A stretch of DNA of 64,000 nucleotides from Lepidodermella squamata (lineage: Eukaryota > Gastrotricha). This document shows, piece by piece, positions 14,001-24,301 of this stretch. The stretch lies in contig JBLDXI010000013.1 in assembly GCA_047495785.1 (NCBI GenBank), positions 930,001 to 994,000 of the forward strand, in the 5' to 3' direction. Each line of letters opens with the position of its first letter. Within the stretch, counting starts at the first letter, position 1. The position numbers and the translations under genes were made by a program. A model generated the notes under the pieces. It saw only the letters and a program-made list of their open reading frames with translations. It made no database searches and was not told the DNA's origin.

Positions 14001-14337
14001 CTAAATTCCTCTCTCACTTGACGCGCGTGTGCGCAAACGAAAACGGACGATTATACTATTGAAAATAGCAAAAATCAGGTATTTTTCATCGCAAGTTAAT
14101 TTCATCCGACGCCAAAATATACTTACTCGCTCAATTATTATAATTACATGAGCAATAATATCGTAAGGGGTGCTTATTATACCTATAGCATAGATAAAAT
14201 TAGTGGCCTTGCTAATGAAGAGTGCACGTGTTGAGATCGAAATTCGGCCTGTGAGTAATTAAGCTATTTTTGCGAGCTAGCATAAACAAGTCCGAAGCGA
14301 GCGATACGTTCGTTACAGCGAGAAAGGGCGAGAAAAG

Positions 14338-14345
14338 TGACGTCA
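14338..14345. promoter_or_regulatory. CRE palindrome TGACGTCA beside a TAATTAG core
   Basis: A perfect TGACGTCA, the CREB/ATF full site, is followed 7 bases later by TAATTAG, a homeodomain-type core. The flank AAAAGTGACGTCA recurs at 14,575-14,587. Confidence 0.4.
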
Positions 14346-14579
14346 GCCGCTAATTAGCTGAAAATAATAATTTTTTACGCCGGCGCAAATATGTCATCAT
14401 CTATCAAGGAATAGCGGCAACGCGCGCCATGCGAAGGTAAAGTGGGCGAAGGGCGCTAAATGCATTATAATAACAATAATTATAAATGGAAAGACAAGTT
14501 TTGCCTTCGTTCGACGTCTAGCGACTGTAAACAATAATTAGGCAATTTTTTCACTCGTTGTTCGGGCGCGGTGCAAAAG

Positions 14580-14587
14580 TGACGTCA
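14580..14587. promoter_or_regulatory. CRE palindrome TGACGTCA, second copy
   Basis: A second perfect CREB/ATF full site 242 bases from the first, sharing the 13-base string AAAAGTGACGTCA. Two copies with matching flanks make chance less likely, though function is inferred only from the known motif. Confidence 0.4.
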
Positions 14588-17254
14588 AAATCCCTGCACT
14601 AGCTGGTTGACACCTGATGACGATGACAAGAAAGATTAGCATTTTATTATATACGCGCGACATACACGAACAGCGAGCACACAGGTGCGTTAATTATACC
14701 AAGTAATAAACCGGCGCAAAAAATACCTTAATGCCACATCATATAATTCAGAACCGAGCCATATGCGCGCACATCTAACAGGGAATCCAAGTCAGGTTAT
14801 CGCACAAAAACAGCTAATGAAGTCATCTGTCGACCATAATGAAAATATCTTTATAGTCTAAATATCACAAATAGGTAGAGATAATCGATATATATTCAAA
14901 TAAAAACGTTTGCTTATCAAACGCGTTTCGCTTAAAATTGAAAATCATGGCGCTGACGTAACTCAGACGTAACTGATTTTGACAGTTTATTACCGATTTT
15001 GTTCTCCCACAAATGCCACGTGGCTGCAGGGTGCAGTGAAGAGCAAACGTCAGTGCTCTAGTCACTAATTCGAGACATATTTTAATTGAATTTTTCCACG
15101 TAAATATGAGGTAAGCCTTGACTACCCAAGGTGAGGTAAAGAAACGGAGACATCAAATAAACGTTGCATTCCAAAGCGTCAAAGCGTGGAATAAAAGCCT
15201 AATTGCTCCGCTAATGAATATGTAATTCCAAAGTCGCTCCCATTTATCAAGTGTTATATATATTAATAATAAAATCGCGAAGATCTTGGTACCGGGGCGA
15301 ATATCGACCGCAGGGTGAGAAGTTTGGCAGTGTGGTACAGCCCCAATGCATAATTGTGGTGAAAGGCGTAAATTTTTTCGCACGCTGTCCCTAATAGAGT
15401 CGGAATACGAATAGGAGGTACGAGCCATTTTGATGACGGCGACGACGACGGCGATGATGATAATTACGAGAGCAAGTACCACGAAAATCAATTAGTAATA
15501 CGAACGATTAGATGATAGTAGGCTCACGTTGAATAATGCTATAAGCGTTTTTGATGCAATTTGGCTATTTATATTAATTATTATAATTACCACAGCACAC
15601 AGTCGAGAACCTCATAAATTGCATGTATATGCCGTAAGAACAACAAATAATGATAATTAATGCGTAAAAAATCGACGACAACCCTGCAGCAGGTAATAAG
15701 CACAGGTAAAGCAGCGGCTCATTAAAAGCGAGATCATTAACATGGCGGCGATGTAAATAACAGCGCGGTCTCGGTCGTCATTATCATCTTCTTCTTCTCG
15801 CGAGTTGAAAACTTTCGCACGAACGAAACATCACAAGAAATTATACGATAGTGCAGAATGCTGAATAATTAACAGAGGAATATAATTGAAATGCAACCAT
15901 TTTTTGCTTCTGGGAACGGGCAAATGAAATTAAAACTCAGCAGTGGCGCAGCGCTGAGGAAACTCAACGACCAGCTGTTATATAATTAGTAATTTACCAG
16001 ACATAATTTTGTGCAGCGTTTTTAATTATAACGGAAAATTAATTAAAAGTACTCGACGCGCTGAACATGGCATCCGATGGCGAAGAAACGAAACAACGCA
16101 ATTTTCATATGATAGCAGGGTGTGTATATATGTCTAGGGCAGTTTTGGCCGAAAATTTGCGCCTTGAGAATATCCAGGTGAGGACGATTAAGCGATGAGA
16201 CTATCAGCTCAATTAAAATTCTGCACAAGATTAGATTACCATGGATGCTGATCGATGAACACAAAGTCTGTTTTCATCGGGCTGTTACCATTCTTATTCA
16301 TCATCGTAGTTCTCGCTAATCAAAAAATGAATCAACAAGATAATTATATTCGAAAAATAAATTGAAAATAGCATAAGACAATTAGCAAAACGGTTAATTC
16401 ACGAGAAACCGACGATCCCATGTCAACCTTGAATATTCCGTCTGCCATAATTATGATCTGACCAGATTACAAGTAGGAAGAGATAGACAAAAAACGTTAA
16501 TAGAAATCGTTAATTAGTGTCTCAGGAACAGGGGAACGCCTAAAAGAGATTAAAACCAGCCGTGACCTGAGGCTACTAAAAACGCGATTAAAATTCTCAT
16601 GTCCATATTGGCCTAGTAAAAGAGAAATTGATCATAGAAGAGACAACCCAGAATGCGATGACTAATTAGCCGCGATTTTTTGAAATGTCACGAAAATCGA
16701 CAGTTTCGATATAGTTCAGATATTGATTGATATCGACAGTTATTAACTTGAATTTTGTCACCAATTTATTTCGGAATTCGCCGACATATCGAATTTCTAT
16801 ATTAAGCGGAAAAAACGAAACAAATTCCTAGTTACAGGATGCAAGATCGAGTTATTGTCCACTGCATATGGTTAGTTCTAAATAGGGCATGGCAGGATGA
16901 GGACGTCTCGCAATTGAGATAAAGAGTGGGGAATTTCGAGTCCTTTAACGTGATTAATGGCTCCGAGTCACAGACAAGGCAAAAGTTAATAGAAAGAAAA
17001 TAGCGGCAGCGCCAGCAGAAAGCGGCGATGAGAGAATTAGTAATAATATCACATCATGAGAAAATGAGTAACAGAGGAGCTATAAAAATGGGGCTTATAC
17101 AAATAGCGAGCCTATAGCATTTCTACGCACGCTCTCGTGCGACCAATGCAGGCCAAAGACCAAACATCATCATCGCAACGGTGTTATTTTATTAAAGTTT
17201 TTAATGAAATTAATAAAATAATAAGATGAAAAACGTGTCATGTACTCTGTTTGC

Positions 17255-17278
17255 ATGTTATAATTGCAATTATAACAT
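17255..17278. repeat. 24 bp perfect palindrome
   Basis: The twelve bases ATGTTATAATTG are followed immediately by their exact reverse complement, with no spacer. AT-rich sequence makes short palindromes common, but 24 bp without a mismatch is unusual. It lies in the gene-free region upstream of zfh2. Confidence 0.8.
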
Positions 17279-18304
17279 ATAGAACAACGTGATATCACCG
17301 TCGGGATGTATTTAACTACATTCTCGCTCATTATATTAATAGGCGCAGGTAGTAAAAACGTTTCATTTTTGTCGGCAGCTCAAAAAAGCGCGCCAGCTCG
17401 GCGTGAATTTTTTGTTTTTTAAACTTTTAATTATTTTGCTCCTCGAGATTTTCCGTCGAGCCATTAATGTTATTATATACCAAGCGCGTTCAATTTATAA
17501 CGATCTCCCCGTTCATTAATCCTAAACGGCTCAACTCGGGGAATTATCAGGGAAAAAAATTAAATTGGTCTTTCACCAAACGAAAAACAATTTAGGCGAT
17601 AATTTCCAATATGCTAAGCAAATTTTCTGCGCGCGAAACGTGCAAATAAGCAATTATGAACAATTATTAGCCGGGCGAGCGCAAGAAAGCAAAAATGAGC
17701 ACCCAAAAACTGCGGCCTATTAGACCGCCTGCTTTTTAGCACGTCGCAAACAAAAGACTGCAAATAAAAATACTGAAATATAATTAAACGAAATGTAAAA
17801 CGTGAAAAATAAATACGAACAACAAAGGGCGCCACAGGAAAGGTGACAAATATACAGCCTATCAGAGCAGGCTAACAACAATATAATTATTCAGAAATAA
17901 TTTAGCCCAGAAAAAAATTGAAATTTTTCTTTTGGCTGAAAAAGGCTTGAAGTTTGTTTGCCATTGCGAATTTTTCTACATTCATTACACGAAGGCATGA
18001 GGTTGCCAGCCCCAAGATATTAATGACAAGTTACAGGTGGTGTTTGTGCGTGTGACCCGCGATGAAGATACCGCGCCTCGGTTTCTTTGTCGCTAACACG
18101 CCGAGGCAAAAATGATATTATACCTTACTATGGCTATATTTCATCATCGTATAATGTAAAAGTAGTTTGATGCGCGCCGGGTGATGAATTGAGGTCGCGA
18201 CGGCACTAAAAGACAGTCAAGGAGCCGTCTGTATTAACGATGACAAATAAAGATGGTGTGAACACCGTCGCAGGCAAATGTAATTGGGTAGGGCTTTGTA
18301 TTTG

Positions 18305-18326
18305 TTATTATTATTATTATTATTAT
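18305..18326. repeat. (TTA)7 microsatellite
   Basis: About seven uninterrupted TTA units in the gene-free region. Simple repeat with no further structure seen. Confidence 0.85.
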
Positions 18327-20922
18327 CATTGCTATCTATCATCTTGGTATCAACCACGCAGGTAGGTTTTGGCTGAAAGATGCACGCGCGCCTGTAATGG
18401 TCTTGCGGGGCCAAAATATATATATAGTATCTCTCGCACGAGCGTTAAATACAAGAAGTGTTATAATATACTACTTACTGAGAGGCAACACTACTTGACG
18501 CTCGGCGCGTAAAACAATTGTGACACAGCAGACCGGGCCGTGATGTGATAGGTATACATTATCGAGCTCATCATCGTATGATTGCAAGAAGCAAAAAGGT
18601 ATGATGATAACAAACGCGAATTAGTTGTCTCTTGCGCTGCGTGTTTGTGACACTCGTTCACTTTGTGTCAAGAGCGCAAGCCTTGCGACGCGAAAGCCAT
18701 ATATACCATCATCATCATCGGCATCGCTTACAACGGTGATCAAATAAAGTAATGACAATAATAACAATAACAAATAAAACCAAAGAAAGGCGACGTTTGC
18801 GCGGACGGCGCGGGAAACGTGCGGTTGGACAAAATACTAACCAAGGGTAAGAAGGTGGTGCTGAAACTGACTGGGCGCCAAAACATTTGTGTTACGTGGT
18901 TTTCTGCTCGCAAAGTGTCATGCTGTGTACACATTTTATAATCACTTTAGGCCAACGAGACGACAGGTATACAGCGCCGGCAATATACTCGCTAAGTGTA
19001 TATCGGTCCTAACACACGCTCAGAAAGATATCGCGGCAACACCTCACAAAAGTAGTAATATATATATAGAGGAAAACAATTAAAATTTTCAAGCTGTATA
19101 ATTATTGCGGCGAACCCAAGCAAGATATGAAATGCTTGTTTGATATCTAAATTTACTACGAAGTGCTACTGGAACGTGATGTTTTTGAAATTTGAGAATT
19201 CTCGCGCGTAGAAATCGGTTCAATTTTTTCTGCGTGGCGGCCACACTTCATTATATTCCTCGCCCACGCTGCATTCACGTGACAGGACACCGATGCCGTC
19301 CGGACATCGTCGCGAATGAAACTAACATTCAAACACGTACACAAATCAGGCAAACAAGTACACAAACTGTTTCGGTAAACAAATTATAGGTAATATAGCT
19401 CACAAAAGGACACCTAATTGATTTGGCAAGGAAATTATGAAAATTAAATTTGGAGAAACAGCAACTTTGATCCAATAAACTGTCCTTCTCGTGAATCAAA
19501 ACTGACTATCGAAAGCTGACCTTCGCAATATTCAGATTCGAAGTTCGAAGAACACAGCGATAAAAGTAGGTAAAAAGACAGATTAACATATAACTCTATC
19601 TACCACCAGGCTTTAAAAACCAGCAATAGACTGAAGCTTAAAGGTCAGCGCCCATTGAAACGAAGAATCGATTGATTGTTGAAATTATTCCTCGCTAAAA
19701 ATGCGCCCAATCGAATTTCAGAGGCTTTTCTCGCATTAGACCACGCGAAAGCGCTCCAGGCTCAAGCATCTAAGGGCATGTAATTATTCTCGACGATTTT
19801 GTTACAAGATTGCTGCTGTGTACATCTTTAAACACAACAGCTAACAACCATAGTCGGCTCAGCAGCTGAAGCAGAGGCGTGCATAAAACCCTACTGCGAA
19901 TGATAATAACAGCGACGAATAACGCCGGTTTTGGTCTTGTATATTATTGCCCTATATAACTGCGGCAACGTGTGATGTAACAGAAACTGACTGGTATACA
20001 AGCGCTTAAGCGTGCGTAATTATACTGCGCCACGAAGGCGCCTCGTGCGAGCAGTAGAAGAAATAAATTTGGCGTTAAACGTCGACGGCAAATTGCAGGC
20101 GCGGCTATATACATAGGTACTCCAGCGATGGGTAATTAGGAATGCGAAGATAGCGGCAAAATAATTAATATGGACCAAAAAAACCTGGAGAGGAATCCAT
20201 CGCCATCTGCCTATGGTTTGCGAAATAGAATCAATCGATTTTGGAATAGCTGGAGAATCCGATTGCGGCGGAATCGAAGGTCGAAGGATCGAATTGCCGG
20301 CTCACGGCTGTCGATAGATCGGAAGCCGCATGATTGAAGTTGAACAATTTCGAAGTGATTATACTACCGATTATACCGAACCGTATCATAGGCGAAAGTC
20401 GTTGATACTGACTTAAGCATTTGGAACATATGTTCCTGTTTCTTCAAGCTTCAATAACAAATTCAAGCTCTTCTGTTTTCAACGATCATATAAATCTAGC
20501 AAAAAAAGCCTGAATCATCGATATGATAAGTATGATAAGATATGAAGCAGAGTCAGCTTAATATTTTTAGACTTGGGTCGATTAAATTAAGTAGATGAGA
20601 ATTTATAAGGACCCGTGAGGGAAATACAGGAGAACCAGTTTATTGAAAAAACGTGTCCAGTTACAGAGGCTTAGGTATGGGTTTTTTCACTTCTCCAAGC
20701 AGTTCAAATTTTACTAGGCCTTGGCTTAATCTGGAACACGCGATCAAGTTTTCTCTGTGGTAGGCCGTCTGACTTTTAGAGGCGACTGTATACGCCAGAC
20801 GGGTGCAGACGGGTGTTTACAAACTCGGTGGGACTGATGAAAAAAATGTAGTCGCGTGTGATTTTGACCTCGAGAACGCGAATGTAAGGGTCAGACTGTT
20901 TTCATCCGATCGCCTTATTTTT

Positions 20923-21256
20923 CAGACAAATGCCTCATTTCATCCGACAACCTAAATTGTGACATTCGAAAATAAATTTCACTCGAACCAAGATTCACCG
21001 ATATTTTTTAGCAAATGAGGGAAGTCAAATAAATTAAGCAGAGATTTGAGCAGATGGCCGTTTACTAAAAGTCGTGAAATCGGACTGAATTCGGACTATG
21101 GGATATTCTTGAGATCGCAAAAGCATGGAAAAGAGGTGCGGATAGCATAACACTAACGTAATTTTCAAGTCCTTAAACTGAGCAGATATGATTAGCCGAG
21201 TTCAAATGTAGGCTCCGAGTCTTATTTTTGGATGTCGGATGAAATGAGGCTGTCTG
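20923..21256. repeat. Imperfect inverted repeat about 330 bp across, MITE-like
   Basis: The left arm 20,923-20,949 reads CAGACAAATGCCTCATTTCA followed by TCCGACA. The reverse complement of 21,233-21,256 reads CAGACAGCCTCATTTCATCC followed by GACA, identical apart from a 3-base indel. A related partial copy (TCAGACTGTTTTCATCCGAT) lies at 20,891-20,910. Paired inverted arms around a non-coding core fit a small non-autonomous DNA element. No target-site duplication was identified with confidence. Confidence 0.45.
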
Positions 21257-21483
21257 ACAAAAGAAGACATTTGTTGGATAGCAAACGTTTTTCTCTAATG
21301 ATAATGCCCGCAATTCGATTACAATCAATCGAGCTAATTTTCTTCGAGTAACTTGATAAAAATTCCTGAATAGCAAAGATGATATTTCAACAAAATTCGA
21401 AATAATAGCCAAAACAAATATCTATGAGCCATGGGCAGAGTTTGACGTTTGGTTGCGAATAATCTATGCGATAAAACTAGTAC

Positions 21484-21525
21484 AGGTCAGGTCAAGGTAA
21501 AATAAAGCGCAATGCCGCTTGACCT
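21484..21525. promoter_or_regulatory. Cluster of nuclear-receptor-like half-sites
   Basis: Two AGGTCA half-sites overlap by one base at 21,484-21,494 and are followed by AAGGTA. An opposing TGACCT sits at 21,520-21,525. AGGTCA is the canonical half-site for many nuclear receptors. The arrangement is suggestive only. Confidence 0.3.
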
Positions 21526-22207
21526 AAATACGGGCGATCATTACTACCACCCACCTTAAACAAAAATATAATTATAGCTAATCAGCCTAACCGCGACGAT
21601 CTGAGGAATATGCGTGACAAGCGACATACGATGATAGAAGATGACAACGATGAAATATGAGGGAAAACATGTGAAGTTATGTGCTGTATAGAACAGGGAT
21701 TTTCCCTATGGTACCAATGTTACTATGTCCTCAAGGCCTTGCGAAGTTCTTAGCTTCATGGACTTCTCGCATCTTAGCTAATCCGATCTTCTAACCAAAA
21801 ACAATGACGGGTTTCGAATTTCACAACCGAATTTCCAATACAAGTTGATTGAGAAATTCTGGCCTAATTATTCAAGAGAAAAGATTTCAAGAAGAGTTGA
21901 AAGTCATCTTGAGGTACCTATTTAAACTGCGAATTTTGATGGTATTTTTTTACCCGATTTTTAGCAGTTTTTCTGCCAATTAAGGCCTTGATCAAGCTTG
22001 ATTGAGCTCCACGCTCTGTTTCGAAAGGTGAGCGTAATTAGGAAACCTACGCAAATTTCGATCACGCTGCACGAGGACATATACGTTGATGCGAGTGCGT
22101 GTTAATTACTGAGATATTTTTGAGGGGGTGACAAGTGATAGTCAGTAACGGAAAGAGCTCTTAGACAACTTAAACAACTTTGTCTTTTGAGATGGCGACT
22201 TCCCACA

Positions 22208-22223
22208 GACGTGACGTCACGTC
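22208..22223. promoter_or_regulatory. 16 bp palindrome centred on a CRE
   Basis: GACGTGACGTCACGTC is a perfect 16 bp palindrome whose centre is the CREB/ATF site TGACGTCA. It is followed at once by CGCCT-N7-AGGCG, able to form a 5 bp stem hairpin. It is the third perfect CRE in the gene-free region. Confidence 0.4.
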
Positions 22224-22633
22224 GCCTATTAGCGAGGCGCAACTTTTTTGTTGGAAAGACGCGTTAATTACTTGTCAATTCGTCGCGAGTGGGCATGAAA
22301 AAATCTACCTGGCTCACTTATCTGCAGTGACTGGATGAAAATAATCCGGGCACGTTAAGATATGCATAGCGTTTACAGCCACACAGGTAGAAAGGCGTTC
22401 TTCTTATTGTTATTTGGACATACAATTTATGAAGGCAGGAACTGCGCGATAGATATGCAAATTGCAGCGGCAGGGTACAACGTAGACCTACAGTTATGAA
22501 CCTCTATACCGCCCATCTGCTCGAGTCGGCTGCAAGTTTAACGCAATTAGCGAACTTTATATGATGACAACAATCGCGACAACAACTGAAGCGAGCCAAG
22601 TTTTAATGGCACTCCTTTGCTTGTTCATCTTTT

Positions 22634-22666
<33 letters not shown>
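22634..22666. repeat. (ATG)11 microsatellite
   Basis: Eleven uninterrupted ATG (GAT/TGA) units, the longest perfect triplet run in the window. In one frame it encodes an Asp run inside a 63-codon open frame that has no other coding character. Confidence 0.9.
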
Positions 22667-22667
<1 letters not shown>

Positions 22668-24301
22668 GTGGAACAAGATAGACGATTGTGATGATGAAAT
22701 GAACAAATTATTAAATAGATTCTCGAACATGTGTAATTCAATTACCCAGTAGCGCTGGATTTCTTTATTATTTTTATTACTTGTTATTATACATACTTTC
22801 GCACTGCGGCGGCGCGATTCTGGGCGCGCGCTCCTTTTTACGGTAATATTTATTATTGTAAGATTATAAATTTACAAACGAGGCGACACATTAAAACTTT
22901 TGAAAAGTTAGAGCGGGCTGAGATGTTGGCGGCGCGCGCGCCCGCAGTTCGGCGACGCAGTTTCCTGGCGAGCTCGCGATGATTAAACTCATTAAAGGCG
23001 TACGGCAAGCCGGCCGACCATCGTCACTCGTTATCTAATTATAAGCATAATTTTATCGTCTATCGTCGAGCTTAAATTTTATTATCGTCATTATTGTCAT
23101 CATTATTTGCAATCAAAGTTTTTACGCGCCATTTGCGCGCTAAATCAAAATCAAAGCCGTCGCACGCAGCCGTCGACATATTTATTGTTATTATTTTTCT
23201 TTTATTAGCACAGTGCTGCGAAGCGTGAATTATTTTTCTGGCACGCATACTTTTACTTACCATCGAAATTATCTCGCTCCCCTCCCTCTCGCGCTTAATG
23301 CAAAAAGCTATTCACGCGCTCATCACCGCGATTTTTATTGGTGCGATGTAGACGGCGGCAACAGCAGTAGGATGTTCATCATCGAGATATAATCATTGTT
23401 ATTCGAAAATTATTTTCTCGTTAAGCTTCCATTTATGTAAATCAAGAGCAGCTCCAGAGAGGACATAATTGAGTAATAACAGCGTGACGACAAAAAATTT
23501 AGCGACGAATGAACTGATAAATTTTACAAACTTGAAAATTTCTGCCGCTATGTCCCGATTCGAAATCAAGTGTTCTGGATAGAATTTTCCTGTTAAATAA
23601 AACCTCCTGATACATTTTTATTGTGTTGCGTATTATAGCAGCTTGGGCTGCGGTAGGGTGACATCACGAAATTTCAAGCCGCGGAACACCCTCGATTCAT
23701 CATCATCATCATCGTGGCTCGACCTCAAAATTTCGAAGCCGAGCAGTAGGTTTAATAACTTGTGAAAATCGATGCATTTTTGCAAAATCAGTATCCACCT
23801 TGAGGAACTCATTAGAATATTCAAATTTGCTCAATAACCCTCAGCGTTTTATTGGCTAAGCGAAAATACCAGTGACAGAAGCAGCTTTACAATTAGCGCA
23901 GTCAAATAAGATTTTTCCTATTCAAAAGCTCGGCTTATTATAGTTAGAGCAAGTCCAGAAAGCGATTGCTAAAAAAGCAGGGTAACAAAAATAATGCGAA
24001 CCGAGTCAGGATCAGGGTGAAAACAAACAGGATAAAATAACTGAAGCAATCTTTTCCAAGGTAGTATATAATATTAAAAATAAAAAGCTGTGGACATATA
24101 AATGAAGAGTTCCTCATGCGAATATCACAGACCGCAAAATTATTATAATGATCTCAACATACAAAATATAACTCACGATTCATCATAATTCGACTCAACG
24201 AAAATGCAATGAAAAGAATTGAGAAAGTAAATAAACGGAGTGAAAGCACCGACACGGTGTGAAAATACCAACGTCTCGAGTCAATTAACGACATAAGTCA
24301 T

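Larger units (their letters stand above)
8921..24301. other. 15.4 kb gene-free region upstream of zfh2
   Basis: No coding region with family resemblance was found on either strand; all open frames are 112 codons or shorter and low in quality. It lies between the zfh2 start and the KIF17 stop, both on the minus strand, so it is upstream of zfh2. It contains many TAATTA-type cores, CRE palindromes, nuclear-receptor-like half-sites, microsatellites and one 24 bp palindrome (listed separately). Elsewhere the window averages about one gene per 5 kb, so the gap stands out. It probably holds cis-regulatory DNA or unrecognised 5' non-coding exons of zfh2. Confidence 0.6.

Noticed and set aside
22561-22752. 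63-codon protein with an Asp run
   Set aside because: The frame is created by the (ATG)11 microsatellite; the rest has no coding character.
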